Shown here piece after piece: positions 27,760-36,778 of a stretch of DNA of 64,000 nucleotides; the stretch's first letter is position 1; each line of letters opens with the position of its first letter. The notes beneath the pieces are model-generated. The model was not told the origin of the DNA. It saw only the letters and a program-made list of their open reading frames with translations, and searched no databases. The position numbers and the translations under genes were made by a program. The DNA is from Bradyrhizobiaceae bacterium (GTDB taxonomy: Bacteria; Pseudomonadota; Alphaproteobacteria; Rhizobiales; Xanthobacteraceae). Where the stretch lies: assembly GCA_947481685.1 (NCBI GenBank), contig CANKHA010000012.1:1-64000 (forward strand). The letters run 5' to 3'.

Positions 27760-28733
27760 AGCGGGCGAGGCTATCGGATCCGAAAGGATCCAAGGGGGAC
27801 GGAGCGCGGGGGCACATGCGTGCCGGCCGCCAGCGCCGTCATCGTCTTCGCCGTTTTGCCGATACCACCGCAAAATATACCGGTCCGATGGGCCGCATCG
27901 TGCATCGCACGGTCACCTTCATGGCCGACGTCCGAATTCCCCGCTTCGCAAGCGTGGGCCTGACCGTGCTCGTGGTCGGCGGGGCTGCTGCCTATGGCAC
28001 CGTCGCGGGCGGTCATCTTTCCATCGTCACAGACCAGCTTGCCGCCATGCGCGACGGCACCGCCAACTTTGCGGGCTTCAACATTGCCTCGGTTGCGCTC
28101 ACCGGCCAGAAGCAGATCAGCCGTGAAGATGTGCTGACCGCCGCCGGCATCACCGGCCGCACCTCTCTCCTGTTCCTGGATGCCGAAGCGGCGCGCAAGC
28201 AGCTCAAGGCCAATCCCTGGATCGCGGAAGCGACCATTCTCAAGCTTTATCCCGACCGGCTGCAGATCGGCATCACCGAGCGGCAGGCTTTTGCTCTCTG
28301 GCAGAAAAACGGTGAGCTTTCGGTCATCGCCGAAGACGGCTCCGTGCTTGAGCCTTTCGTCGCCCGGCGCTTCACCGGCTTGCCGCTTGTGGTCGGCGCG
28401 GGCGCGCAGGAGCGCGCCAGGGAAATTCTGACGCTGCTCGGCCATTACCCGGAATTGAGCAAATCCATCACCGCGGCCGTGCTGGTGGCGCAGCGGCGCT
28501 GGAATCTCCGCATGAAGAGCGGCATCGACGTTCGCCTGCCGGAAACCGATGTGGAAACTGCCATCGCTACGCTGGTCGATCTCGACCGCGAGAAGAAGAT
28601 TTTGTCCCGCGACATCACCGGCATAGATCTGCGTTTGCCCGACCGCGTCACGGTGCGGCTCTCGGACGATGCCGCGCAGGCGCGCGAAGATGCGCTGAAG
28701 GCCAAGACCAAGAAGAAAGGGGGCGCCGCATGA
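27726..28733 (+). CDS. ftsQ: cell division protein FtsQ
   Basis: A 335-residue bitopic divisome protein. A long basic cytoplasmic N-terminus (about 75 residues, rich in Arg and Lys) precedes one membrane span at about 76-96 (VGLTVLVVGGAAAYGTVAG). A POTRA domain begins at about 112 (FNIASVALTGQKQISREDVLTAAG) and the beta domain has the ILKLYPDRLQIGITERQAFALW motif. It bridges FtsL/FtsI/FtsW and FtsA/FtsZ. ATG 27726 lies inside ddl; later ATGs in the basic region are possible. It overlaps ftsA by four bases. Confidence 0.94.
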   Translation: MDGGGRLAKPLKRARLSDPKGSKGDGARGHMRAGRQRRHRLRRFADTTAKYTGPMGRIVHRTVTFMADVRIPRFASVGLTVLVVGGAAAYGTVAGGHLSIVTDQLAAMRDGTANFAGFNIASVALTGQKQISREDVLTAAGITGRTSLLFLDAEAARKQLKANPWIAEATILKLYPDRLQIGITERQAFALWQKNGELSVIAEDGSVLEPFVARRFTGLPLVVGAGAQERAREILTLLGHYPELSKSITAAVLVAQRRWNLRMKSGIDVRLPETDVETAIATLVDLDREKKILSRDITGIDLRLPDRVTVRLSDDAAQAREDALKAKTKKKGGAA

Positions 28734-30052
28734 GCTCCCTGCATTACGGCGTGACGCCGAAGATGAAACCCGTTTCCGCCAAGCGCACCGCGATTGTCGC
28801 AGCACTTGATGTCGGCACCAGCAAGATCGCCTGCATCGTTGCGAAGTTGAAGCCGCAGGCGCCGCAGGAAGTGCTGCGCCGCCGCACCCACGGCATCGAG
28901 ATTACGGGCATTTCGCATACCAGCGCGCGCGGCATGAAGGCCGGCGTGGTGGTCGATCTGGCCGAAACCGAAGCCGCCATCAGCCACGCCATCGATCTCG
29001 CCGAGCGCATGGCGGGCGTGCAATTCGAATCCGTCATCGTGTCGGTATCCGCCGGCCGCATTGCTTCCGAACTGTTTGCCGCATCGGTCGATGTCGGCGG
29101 GCCGACCGTCTCGGAAGGTGATATCGCCCGCGTTCTCTCCGCCGGCAGCCGCCATTCGGTGCGCGACGGCCGCGCGCTCCTGCATTCGCTTCCGATCAGC
29201 TACGCGCTCGATGGGGTCCGCGGCGTGCGCGATCCGCGCGACATGCTGGCGCGTAACTTCGGCGTCGACATGCATGTCATGACCACCGATATCGCGGCGG
29301 CGCGCAACCTGATGCTGGCGATCGAACGCTGTCACCTCAATGTCGAGGCCATGGTGGCGAGCCCTTATGTGGCCGGCCTTGCCGTGCTTGCCGACGATGA
29401 AGCCGACCTCGGCTCGGCGGTGATCGACATGGGCGCGGGCACCACCACGCTTGCGGTGTTTTCCGCCGGGCATTGCGTGCATGCCTCGGGCTTCGCGGTC
29501 GGCGGCCTGCACGTCACGATGGATATCGCGCGTGGCCTCAACACCCGGGTCACGGACGCAGAGCGAATCAAGACGTTCTATGGCAGTGTGCTCAACGGTG
29601 GATCGGATGAGCGCGACATGATCACTGTCCCTCCCGTCAGCGACGATGAGCGCGAGGCGCCGCAATTTGTCTCGAAGGCCAGCCTTGTCGGCATCATCAA
29701 GCCGCGGGTCGAAGAGATTCTGGAAATGGTGCGCGACCGCCTCGCGGATTCGCCGTTCGCTTCGGAGCCGCGCGCGCGCGTGGTGCTCACCGGCGGCGCC
29801 AGCCAGCTCAACGGATTGCCCGAACTTGCAGCCCGCATTCTCGGACGTCCGGTGCGCATCGGCCGTCCGCTCGGCATCGCCGGTCTTCCCGACGAAGCCA
29901 AGGGACCTGCTTTCGCCGTCGCGGCCGGACTTCTGGTTTATCCGCAATCGGCCCATCTCGAACATTTTGAACCGCGGCGAACGCGGCAGCTCATGACAGG
30001 CACAGGCGGTTACATGAACAAGGTCGGCCAATGGCTTCGGGAGAGCTTCTGA
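28730..30052 (+). CDS. ftsA: cell division protein FtsA
   Basis: A 440-residue actin-like protein that anchors FtsZ filaments to the membrane. The nucleotide-site motifs are [19 protein letters not shown] (about 20-38), [17 protein letters not shown] (about 225) and [17 protein letters not shown] (about 350). The last residues ([11 protein letters not shown]) form the amphipathic membrane helix. Start overlaps the ftsQ stop; 91 bases separate it from ftsZ. Confidence 0.96.
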   Translation: MSSLHYGVTPKMKPVSAKRTAIVAALDVGTSKIACIVAKLKPQAPQEVLRRRTHGIEITGISHTSARGMKAGVVVDLAETEAAISHAIDLAERMAGVQFESVIVSVSAGRIASELFAASVDVGGPTVSEGDIARVLSAGSRHSVRDGRALLHSLPISYALDGVRGVRDPRDMLARNFGVDMHVMTTDIAAARNLMLAIERCHLNVEAMVASPYVAGLAVLADDEADLGSAVIDMGAGTTTLAVFSAGHCVHASGFAVGGLHVTMDIARGLNTRVTDAERIKTFYGSVLNGGSDERDMITVPPVSDDEREAPQFVSKASLVGIIKPRVEEILEMVRDRLADSPFASEPRARVVLTGGASQLNGLPELAARILGRPVRIGRPLGIAGLPDEAKGPAFAVAAGLLVYPQSAHLEHFEPRRTRQLMTGTGGYMNKVGQWLRESF

Positions 30053-30143
30053 TGATGGCCAACCCACAAGTTTCACACAGCATCCGGTGGCGGACCGGCA
30101 GCAATCTGCGGCGCTCAGAAGCCCGCGTATCGAAGAGGCACCC

Positions 30144-31859
30144 ATGACGATCAATCTCAAGGTTCCGGATATCCGCGAACTGAAACCCCGCATTACAGTG
30201 TTTGGCGTCGGCGGCGCCGGTGGTAACGCCGTCAACAACATGATCACCGCGGGATTGTCGGGGGTCGACTTCGTCGTCGCCAATACCGATGCCCAGGCAC
30301 TGACCATGTCGAAGGCCGAGCGCATCATTCAGATGGGCGTGCAGGTCACCGAGGGGCTCGGCGCCGGTTCGCAGCCTGACGTCGGGCGCGCAGCAGCCGA
30401 AGAGGTTCTCGACGAGATCCGCGACCATCTCTCCGGCGCGCATATGGTGTTCGTCACCGCCGGCATGGGCGGCGGCACCGGCACTGGAGCAGCGCCCGTG
30501 ATCTCGCGCGTCGCGCGCGAAATGGGCATCCTCACGGTCGGCGTCGTCACCAAGCCGTTCCAGTTCGAGGGCCAGCGCCGCATGCGCTTCGCCGACCTGG
30601 GCATCGAAGAGCTGCACAAGGTCGTCGATACCCTCTTGATCATCCCGAACCAGAATCTGTTCCGGGTTGCGAACGAGAAGACCACCTTCGCCGACGCATT
30701 CGCGATGGCCGACCAGGTGCTCTACTCGGGCGTTGCCTGCATTACCGACCTCATGGTCAAGGAAGGCCTGATCAATCTCGACTTCGCCGACGTCCGCGCG
30801 GTGATGAAGGAGATGGGCAAGGCAATGATGGGCACCGGCGAAGCTTCCGGCGAGAAGCGCGCGCTCACCGCCGCCGAAGCCGCGATCGCCAATCCGCTGA
30901 TCGACGACTCCTCGATGAAGGGCGCCCGTGGCCTGCTGGTGTCGATCACCGGCGGCAAGGACCTCACGCTGTATGAAGTCGATGAAGCCGCGACCCGCAT
31001 CCGCGAAGAAGTGGACTCCGACGCCAACATCATCGTCGGCGCGACCTTCGACGAAGGTCTGGAAGGCGTCATCCGCGTCTCCGTGGTTGCCACCGGTATC
31101 GACAAGGCGCGCACCCAGACGGGCAGCACCGACAACCGCATCCAGGAACTGACCAAGCAGCTCCGCAGCGACACCCACCGGATGGCCGAGCGCATCGAGC
31201 GTGAAATCGCGCCGATCGCCCCGCGTCCGGCCCAGCAGCAGTCGGCTGCCGCCATGACCCAGGCGTTCACGGATACGATTGAATCCGCCGCCAAGGCAGC
31301 GGTCGCAGCCGCCGTGATGACCCCGCAGACCGCCTCGGAAGACGTGATGATCCGGCCGATCCCGCCGAAGCCGTCATTATTCCCGGAGCCGATCTGCGAA
31401 CTCGGACAGCATGAGATGCCGGCGCCGCGCGCTTTCATCCCGCCGGAGCCGGAGCGTGCCGTGCGCCAGCCGCGCATGCCGCGCATCGAAGAACTGCCGA
31501 TGCCTGCGCAAAACCAGCTCCGCGCCAAGCGCGGCGTGGTGAATGACGCCGATCATCCGGAGAAGCGCCGCATGACGCTGATGCAACGGCTCGCCGCTGT
31601 CGGTCTCGGCCGCAAGGACGAAGCCACTGAGGCTCCGATGGAGGCGCGTCCGCTGGTCCGCCAGCAGCCGGGTTTCGACCATATGCCGACCCGTCCGGCC
31701 GCGCCGCGCGCCACTGATTCGCGCGATCCGGTTTCGCAATACGCCAAAAAGAACGCTCCGCAGGGGCTCGATCCCCTCGGACGACAGGCTGCCATGCATA
31801 ATTCGCCCGAAGACGATCAACTTGATATCCCGGCGTTCCTGCGCCGGCAGGCGAACTGA
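30144..31859 (+). CDS. ftsZ: cell division GTPase FtsZ
   Basis: A 571-residue tubulin homologue that forms the Z ring. The GTP loop GGGTGTG is at residues 109-115 ([14 protein letters not shown]), [14 protein letters not shown] near the start, and NVDFADV-like [12 protein letters not shown] in the T7 region. After about residue 330 comes a linker of some 225 residues rich in Pro, Ala and Gln, typical of Rhizobiales, then the conserved tail [15 protein letters not shown] that binds FtsA and other partners. The ATG at 30144 has GAAGAGGCACCC; a frame open to 30087 is not needed. Confidence 0.97.
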   Translation: MTINLKVPDIRELKPRITVFGVGGAGGNAVNNMITAGLSGVDFVVANTDAQALTMSKAERIIQMGVQVTEGLGAGSQPDVGRAAAEEVLDEIRDHLSGAHMVFVTAGMGGGTGTGAAPVISRVAREMGILTVGVVTKPFQFEGQRRMRFADLGIEELHKVVDTLLIIPNQNLFRVANEKTTFADAFAMADQVLYSGVACITDLMVKEGLINLDFADVRAVMKEMGKAMMGTGEASGEKRALTAAEAAIANPLIDDSSMKGARGLLVSITGGKDLTLYEVDEAATRIREEVDSDANIIVGATFDEGLEGVIRVSVVATGIDKARTQTGSTDNRIQELTKQLRSDTHRMAERIEREIAPIAPRPAQQQSAAAMTQAFTDTIESAAKAAVAAAVMTPQTASEDVMIRPIPPKPSLFPEPICELGQHEMPAPRAFIPPEPERAVRQPRMPRIEELPMPAQNQLRAKRGVVNDADHPEKRRMTLMQRLAAVGLGRKDEATEAPMEARPLVRQQPGFDHMPTRPAAPRATDSRDPVSQYAKKNAPQGLDPLGRQAAMHNSPEDDQLDIPAFLRRQAN

Positions 31860-31876
31860 GCCGCAAAAATTAACCA

Positions 31877-31910
31877 ATTGGGCCGCCGGCAGCGATGCCG
31901 GTGGCCCAAT
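31877..31910. terminator. strong hairpin after ftsZ
   Basis: ATTGGGCC-G-CCGGCA pairs with TGCCGG-T-GGCCCAAT around GCGA, 17 bases after the ftsZ stop. No T-run follows on the plus strand (CGGAAAGC), so it may stabilise or attenuate rather than terminate; on the minus strand TTAATTTTT follows. Confidence 0.55.
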
Positions 31911-32290
31911 CGGAAAGCTGGCGACGGTGAAGCGGGTAAAATTCGCAAACGGCTGAAACAACTGCCGTTTTGAGTACAAAGCGAAAAACCTGCGGGTGAG
32001 GGACGCTACTGCGGCGCAGCATTTTTGCTGGTTTGGGTTCCGCGCCAGCGTTAACGATTGCCCTAGACTTGGCTGGAATGGGGCAGGATCAAGGTAACAA
32101 TCAGTAAGAAAGCGTGAGTTGCCTCACCTTTGGTCAGGACTAAGGTGCCTCATCCATTGAGGCATTCGTCCCGGGGGACGAGGGGGCCACACAACAAGAC
32201 GATCCGTACCTGAGGCCTGAAATAAGGCGCAGGGAAATTGGGGTAGGTCCTACGCAAACGCGCGCTGGACCGAGGGTTTGGGAGTAACGA
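31911..32290 (+). other. lpxC upstream region with several inverted repeats
   Basis: A 380 bp gene-free stretch. Visible inverted repeats are AAACGGC/GCCGTTT (31947-31970), TGCCTCA-TCCAT-TGAGGCA (32146-32164) and CGTCCC-GG-GGGACG (32167-32180), the last two side by side about 110 bases before lpxC. They could form a structured leader or be operators. TTAAC occurs at about 32051. GGGAGTAACG is the lpxC ribosome site. No reading frame with coding character was seen. Confidence 0.45.
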
Positions 32291-33280
32291 ATGAAGGCTG
32301 CTCGCCAAACAACGCTGTGTGATCAAGTCGCGATCAGCGGCATTGGCGTTCATTCCGGCCTTCCCGTTACGTTGACCCTCCATCCCGCCGATCCGAACAC
32401 CGGCATCATCTTCGTCCGCTCCGGCAACCAGGGCCGTTATGAGCGCGAAATCCGCGCCAACGTCCATGCCGTCAGCGCCACCGAATTCCAGACCGTGCTG
32501 AGCGACTCCAACGGCCCACTGGTCTGCACCTCCGAACACGTTCTCGCGGCTATTCGGGGTCTCGGCATCGACAACGTCATCGTCGAGCTCGACGGTCCGG
32601 AAGCCCCGATTGGCGACGGCAGCGCAGCCGCTTTCGTCACCGCCATCGACCAGGTCGGCATCATCACGCAGATCGCGCCGCGCCGTTATCTGCAGGTTCT
32701 CAAGACCGTTCGTGTTGCCGGCAAGGATGGCACCTATGGCGAGCTTCGTCCCTATGCCAAGGGCTTCCGTCTCGAATCCGAAATCGAATTCGATCATCCG
32801 CTGATCGGCAAGCAATCGGTCGCGCTCGATCTCGAGCCGCAGAGCTTCCGCCGCGAACTGTCCCGCGCGCGCACCTTTGGTTTCATGAAAGACGTCGCCA
32901 AGCTCTGGAGCGCCGGTTTCGCGCTCGGCGCGTCGTTCGAAAATACGCTCGTCGTCACCGAGAACCGCGTTCTCAATCCGGATGGCCTGCGCTTCCCGGA
33001 CGAGTTCGTCCGTCACAAGGCGCTCGATGCCCTCGGCGACCTGGCTTTGGCCGGCGCCCCGATCCTCGGCGCCTACAAGAGCGTCCGTGGCGGCCACAGG
33101 CTCAATCACGCCGTCCTGTCGACCCTGATGGCTGATCCGAGCGCCTGCGCCATGGTCGATACCGCCCAGCCGCAGCCGCAACCGCAACCCCAGTACCAGC
33201 CGGCCCGCCGCGCCGTCCGGGGCTATGCCGAGGTGGCCAATGGCCTCGCGGCCGCCGCTTACGGCCCCGACCGGTCGTAA
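32291..33280 (+). CDS. lpxC: UDP-3-O-acyl-N-acetylglucosamine deacetylase LpxC
   Basis: A 329-residue zinc deacetylase that commits UDP-GlcNAc to lipid A. Zinc ligands are His83 (CTSEHVLAAIRGL), His242 and Asp246 (HKALDALGDLALAG). The two repeated halves of the fold are both complete. The C-terminal 30 residues have a PQPQPQPQ run and a variable tail. In E. coli LpxC is controlled by FtsH proteolysis; whether that applies here is unknown. The stop codon lies in the loop of the terminator hairpin. Confidence 0.96.
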   Translation: MKAARQTTLCDQVAISGIGVHSGLPVTLTLHPADPNTGIIFVRSGNQGRYEREIRANVHAVSATEFQTVLSDSNGPLVCTSEHVLAAIRGLGIDNVIVELDGPEAPIGDGSAAAFVTAIDQVGIITQIAPRRYLQVLKTVRVAGKDGTYGELRPYAKGFRLESEIEFDHPLIGKQSVALDLEPQSFRRELSRARTFGFMKDVAKLWSAGFALGASFENTLVVTENRVLNPDGLRFPDEFVRHKALDALGDLALAGAPILGAYKSVRGGHRLNHAVLSTLMADPSACAMVDTAQPQPQPQPQYQPARRAVRGYAEVANGLAAAAYGPDRS

Positions 33281-33298
33281 AGACCGGTCTCTTCTTAA
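33269..33298 (+). terminator. lpxC terminator overlapping the stop codon
   Basis: GACCGGTC-GTAAA-GACCGGTC forms an 8 bp stem whose loop contains the lpxC TAA, followed by the T-rich TCTTCTT. The core CCGGTCGTAAAGACCGG recurs at 33355-33371. Confidence 0.7.
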
Positions 33299-33303
33299 AA
33301 TCA

Positions 33304-33351
33304 GAGCGTTTTCTTCACGCGAACCTGTTTCCACTTCGCTTGAAAACGCTC
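33304..33351. repeat. family-typical palindromic repeat, flanked by 17 bp direct repeats
   Basis: The 48 bp element starts GAGCGTTTTC and ends with its exact inverse GAAAACGCTC, with inner arms CACGCGAA and TTCGCTTG around GTTTCCA. I recognise this as a repeat abundant in Bradyrhizobiaceae genomes (from memory, not searched). It is flanked by two copies of CCGGTCGTAAAGACCGG (33271-33287 and 33355-33371). Confidence 0.7.
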
Positions 33352-33485
33352 GCGCCGGTCGTAAAGACCGGGGTCCAGACGGGCCCTTTCCGGCTTTAAC
33401 CTTCGCCATATTCCGGGCCGATTGGCCGCATAAATCCTTTAATAGTGCGCACCCGATACTGTATTGAGGGTGGGATTTTGCAAGG

Positions 33486-33534
33486 GTGCCCTTGGGTGCC
33501 CTTGGGTGCCCTTGGGCGCCCTTGGGCGCCTTGG
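33486..33534. repeat. 10 bp tandem repeat upstream of bamD
   Basis: The unit G(T/C)GCCCTTGG occurs four times in perfect 10 bp register and a fifth time with one base missing. The units are partly self-complementary with AAGGG just before (33482-33485). The array lies 78 bases before the bamD start, in the likely promoter or leader, and looks like a variable-number repeat. Confidence 0.85.
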
Positions 33535-33611
33535 TCCCTTGTGGCGCCAGGTTCTTGTGGCGGGGGCTGGGACGTGAAGTCTTCGCGGGGAAGGGAATTT
33601 CAAGCGTGGTG

Positions 33612-34505
33612 ATGTCGTTGTTTGTATCCAGGGACACCCGGCGGCTCGGTCTTGCCCGCCTGCTGGCACTTGCCGTGTTCGCGGCCCCGCTCGGCGCGTG
33701 CAGCAGCGGCGGGCTGAGCAATTTCAGCATGGCGTCGCTGAATCCCTTCGCCAAGAAGGACGTGGTGACTCCCGATGAGCCTGCGGAGAAGCTCTACAAC
33801 GAGGGCATCTATCTCCTGAACGAGAAGCGCGACTTCAAGGAAGCCACCAAGCGCTTCGAAGAAGTCGATCGCCAGCACCCCTATTCGGAGTGGGCGCGCA
33901 AGTCGTTGCTGATGAGCGCTTATGTTTCATACGAGGCGCGCCAATTTGATGAGTGCATTTCCGCGGCGAAGCGCTACATCGCGCTGCATCCCGGCACGCC
34001 GGACGCGGCTTACGCCCAGTTCCTGATCGGCTCTTCCAACTACGAACGCATTCCAACCGTGCAGCGCGACCAGGCCGTCACTGAAAAGGCGCTGGCCGAA
34101 CTGGAAGAGGTCTACCGCAAATTCCCGAACACCGAATATGCCGCGAGCGCCCGCAAAAAGATCGAAGTGGCGCGCGACAATCTCGCCGGCCGCGAGATGG
34201 ACGTCGGCCGCTTCTACATGAACAAGCGCAACTACACGGGCGCCATTAACCGCTTCAAGGTGGTGGTGACGCAGTATCAGACCACGCGCCATGTGGAAGA
34301 AGCGCTGTACCGCCTGACCGAGGCCTATATGTCGCTCGGCATCAACGGGGAGGCACAGACCGCCGCCGCGGTGCTCGGCCACAACTTCCCGGAGAGCAGC
34401 TGGTACAAGGACGCCTATACGCTGGTGAAGACCGGCGGCCTCGAGCCAAGCGAGGCCTCGGGCTCCTGGATCAGCAAGGCCTTCAAGAAGGTCGGCCTGG
34501 GCTAA
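33612..34505 (+). CDS. bamD: outer-membrane protein assembly lipoprotein BamD
   Basis: A 297-residue lipoprotein of the BAM complex, which inserts beta-barrel proteins into the outer membrane with BamA. The lipobox is LGAC near residue 29 (AVFAAPLGACSSGG), so the mature protein is lipidated there. Residues about 60-270 are five TPR-like repeats (EKLYNEGIYLLNEKRDFKEATKRFEEVDRQHP and so on). The ATG at 33612 starts the signal peptide; two GTG codons just before it are also possible. The frame is open up to 33486, but that part is translated tandem repeat. Confidence 0.93.
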   Translation: MSLFVSRDTRRLGLARLLALAVFAAPLGACSSGGLSNFSMASLNPFAKKDVVTPDEPAEKLYNEGIYLLNEKRDFKEATKRFEEVDRQHPYSEWARKSLLMSAYVSYEARQFDECISAAKRYIALHPGTPDAAYAQFLIGSSNYERIPTVQRDQAVTEKALAELEEVYRKFPNTEYAASARKKIEVARDNLAGREMDVGRFYMNKRNYTGAINRFKVVVTQYQTTRHVEEALYRLTEAYMSLGINGEAQTAAAVLGHNFPESSWYKDAYTLVKTGGLEPSEASGSWISKAFKKVGLG

Positions 34506-34526
34506 TTTCTACTGAAAGGCTTAGCT

Positions 34527-34820
34527 GTGTCTGCCGCTCCAAGGGAAGTTCTGCGATGCGGCTCCTGGCGATATGACGGCGAAGCTTTTGGCCACGTTCG
34601 GATAGTCAGGGTGGAGGGGCCGCCAGATATATTTGATGATGAAGCTTGCGAGGTGAGGCCCGGAAAACCAACTCGCGAAGACCAGCATCACTATATCGCT
34701 GAGTTCGGATTGCAGCCTTTAGGCGCGGCCACCTCTGCCAGTTCCGGATATGACACTATCGAAGAGGCTCTCCGGTACGCCGAGGAAAAACTCCCTGGAC
34801 CTGTGTCGTGGAACACCTAA
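34527..34820 (+). CDS. hypothetical protein
   Basis: A 97-residue reading frame with a GTG start, 21 bases after bamD. It has no signal peptide or membrane span. The sequence is acidic in the middle (PPDIFDDEACEVRPG) and ends with a helix EEALRYAEEKLPG and a Trp. I do not recognise a family. Its lower GC and different codon use compared with bamD and recN (codons such as AGG, ATA, TCA) suggest it was added between them. It could be expressed from bamD read-through. Confidence 0.55.
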   Translation: MSAAPREVLRCGSWRYDGEAFGHVRIVRVEGPPDIFDDEACEVRPGKPTREDQHHYIAEFGLQPLGAATSASSGYDTIEEALRYAEEKLPGPVSWNT

Positions 34821-34887
34821 ATTAGGCTGGGTTTGCAAGGTGATCTCGCCAATTTTTAACCCTCCCGTTACTCTGACCTCCTGATCT

Positions 34888-34902
34888 GTTCCCTTTTCGT
34901 TC
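34888..34902 (+). promoter_or_regulatory. LexA (SOS) box of recN
   Basis: GTTCCCTTTTCGTTC fits exactly the alphaproteobacterial LexA operator GTTC-N7-GTTC. It lies 68 bases before the recN start, at the right place to block the promoter. recN is a classic SOS gene, so damage induction is expected. Confidence 0.85.
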
Positions 34903-34970
34903 CAGATCGGCTATAGTCCGATTCTGAACGGGTTGGCCCGGCATGGGGCCGGCCATGACGAGGGGACAGC

Positions 34971-36641
34971 ATGCTTTCCCGGCTATCGATCCGTGACATC
35001 GTTCTTATCGACCGGCTCGACATCGACCTGGCCTCCGGGCTCTCGGTGCTGACCGGCGAAACCGGTGCGGGCAAATCGATCCTGCTCGATGCCTTTTCGC
35101 TGGCGCTCGGCGCGCGCGGCGACGCCGGTCTGGTGCGGCAGGGCGCGGCGCAGGGCAGCGTGATTGCCGCCTTCGACGTTGGGCCGAAACATCCTACCCA
35201 CGCATTGCTGGCCGAGAACGATATTCCCGCCGAGGACATGCTGATCCTGCGCCGCGTGCAGCTCGGCGACGGGCGCACCAAAGCTTTCGTCAACGACCAA
35301 CCGGTGAGTGTGCAGGTGCTCAGGAGCCTCGGCGCGCTGCTGGTCGAGATCCATGGCCAGCATGACGACCGCGCTTTGGTCGATATGGCGACGCATCGCC
35401 GCCTGCTCGATGCCTTCGGTGGACTGGAAAGCGAAGCCGATGCCATCGGATCGCTGTGGGATGACCGGCGCAATGCGCAGCAGGCCGTCGCCACCCATCG
35501 CGCCGATATCGAGCGCGCGCTGCGCGAAGCCGACTGGCTGCGCCACGCCGCCGCTGAATTGCAGAAACTCGCGCCGGAAGCGGGCGAGGAGACCGCGCTT
35601 GCCGATCGCCGCACCGCGATGATGGGCGCGGAGAAAGTGGCCGAGGATCTGCGCGCGGCGCACGACACCGTCGGTGGCCACGAGTCGCCGATCCCCGCGC
35701 TGGCCGCCGCCGTGCGACGCCTCGAGCGCCGCCACGCGCAGGCGCCGGGTCTGGTCGAGCCGGTGGTGAAGGCGGTCGATGTCGCCATCAATGCACTGGA
35801 GGAAGCGCGGCAGCATCTCGAACATGCGCTGCGCATTGCCGATTACGATCCGCATGAGCTTGAGCGGATCGAAGAGCGGCTGTTCGCTTTGCGGGCCGCC
35901 GCGCGCAAATACAATGTGCCGGTGGATGAACTGGCCGCGCTGGCTGAAAAATTCCTAGCCGATCTTGCGCTGATCGATGCCGGCGCCGACCGTTTGAAGG
36001 CGCTCGAGGTCGCGGCGCTCGAAGCCGAGCAGCGTTACGGCGCAGCCGCCAAGACATTGTCCAACTCCCGGAAGAAAGCAGGCGATGGGCTCGACAAGGC
36101 GGTGAACAAGGAACTTGCGCCGCTCAAGCTCGAACGCGCGAAATTCTCCACCCAGCTCACCAGCGACATGACGAGCGCCGGGCCGCATGGCATCGACCGT
36201 GTCGAGTTCTGGGTGCAGACCAATCCGGGCACCAAGCCAGGGCCGCTGATGAAGGTCGCTTCCGGTGGCGAGCTCGCGCGCTTCCTGCTGGCGTTGAAGG
36301 TGGTGCTGGCCGACCGCGGTTCGGCGCCGACGCTGATTTTCGACGAGATCGATACCGGCGTGGGCGGCGCGGTGGCGGATGCCATCGGCATGCGGCTCGC
36401 GCGCTTGGCGGGGCGTGTGCAGGTCGTCACTGTGACGCATGCGCCGCAGGTCGCTGCGCGCGCGGGCAAACACTTCGTCATCAGCAAGGGCGCGCTCGAC
36501 AAGGGCAAGCGGGTTGCGACGCGTGTCCTCGAGGTGGATGCCGATCACCGCCGCGAGGAGATTGCCCGCATGCTGGCGGGCGCCGAGATCACCAAGGAAG
36601 CCCGCGCGGCCGCCGAGCAACTGATCAGGGCGGCGGGTTAG
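34971..36641 (+). CDS. recN: DNA repair protein RecN
   Basis: A 556-residue SMC-like ATPase that acts early in double-strand-break repair. Walker A G29-ETGAGK35-S is at the N-terminus; a long coiled coil fills about residues 150-370; the C-terminal half has KVASGGELARFLLALK (signature) and TLIFDEIDTGVGG (Walker B), then VTVTHAPQVAARA. Both ATPase halves are intact. A LexA box lies upstream. The last 28 codons plus stop are repeated at 37877-37970 with 89 of 94 bases identical. Confidence 0.97.
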   Translation: MLSRLSIRDIVLIDRLDIDLASGLSVLTGETGAGKSILLDAFSLALGARGDAGLVRQGAAQGSVIAAFDVGPKHPTHALLAENDIPAEDMLILRRVQLGDGRTKAFVNDQPVSVQVLRSLGALLVEIHGQHDDRALVDMATHRRLLDAFGGLESEADAIGSLWDDRRNAQQAVATHRADIERALREADWLRHAAAELQKLAPEAGEETALADRRTAMMGAEKVAEDLRAAHDTVGGHESPIPALAAAVRRLERRHAQAPGLVEPVVKAVDVAINALEEARQHLEHALRIADYDPHELERIEERLFALRAAARKYNVPVDELAALAEKFLADLALIDAGADRLKALEVAALEAEQRYGAAAKTLSNSRKKAGDGLDKAVNKELAPLKLERAKFSTQLTSDMTSAGPHGIDRVEFWVQTNPGTKPGPLMKVASGGELARFLLALKVVLADRGSAPTLIFDEIDTGVGGAVADAIGMRLARLAGRVQVVTVTHAPQVAARAGKHFVISKGALDKGKRVATRVLEVDADHRREEIARMLAGAEITKEARAAAEQLIRAAG

Positions 36642-36778
36642 GCGTTTTCTGCTACGATGGGTGCGTGAAGGCCGCCCGACGGCCGGCACCCAGGTGCTTC
36701 CATTTATGCCCAAGACAGCACCAGATGGGAGCATTAAACTCCGCATCGGCCGAAGAAAAAATCATTAGGGGGCACTCG

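Noticed and set aside
28445-30328. 627-codon minus-strand frame over ftsQ/ftsA
   Set aside because: Antisense shadow of two confirmed division genes.
32150-33754. 534-codon minus-strand frame over lpxC
   Set aside because: Antisense to lpxC, and its N-terminus is translated 10 bp tandem repeat.
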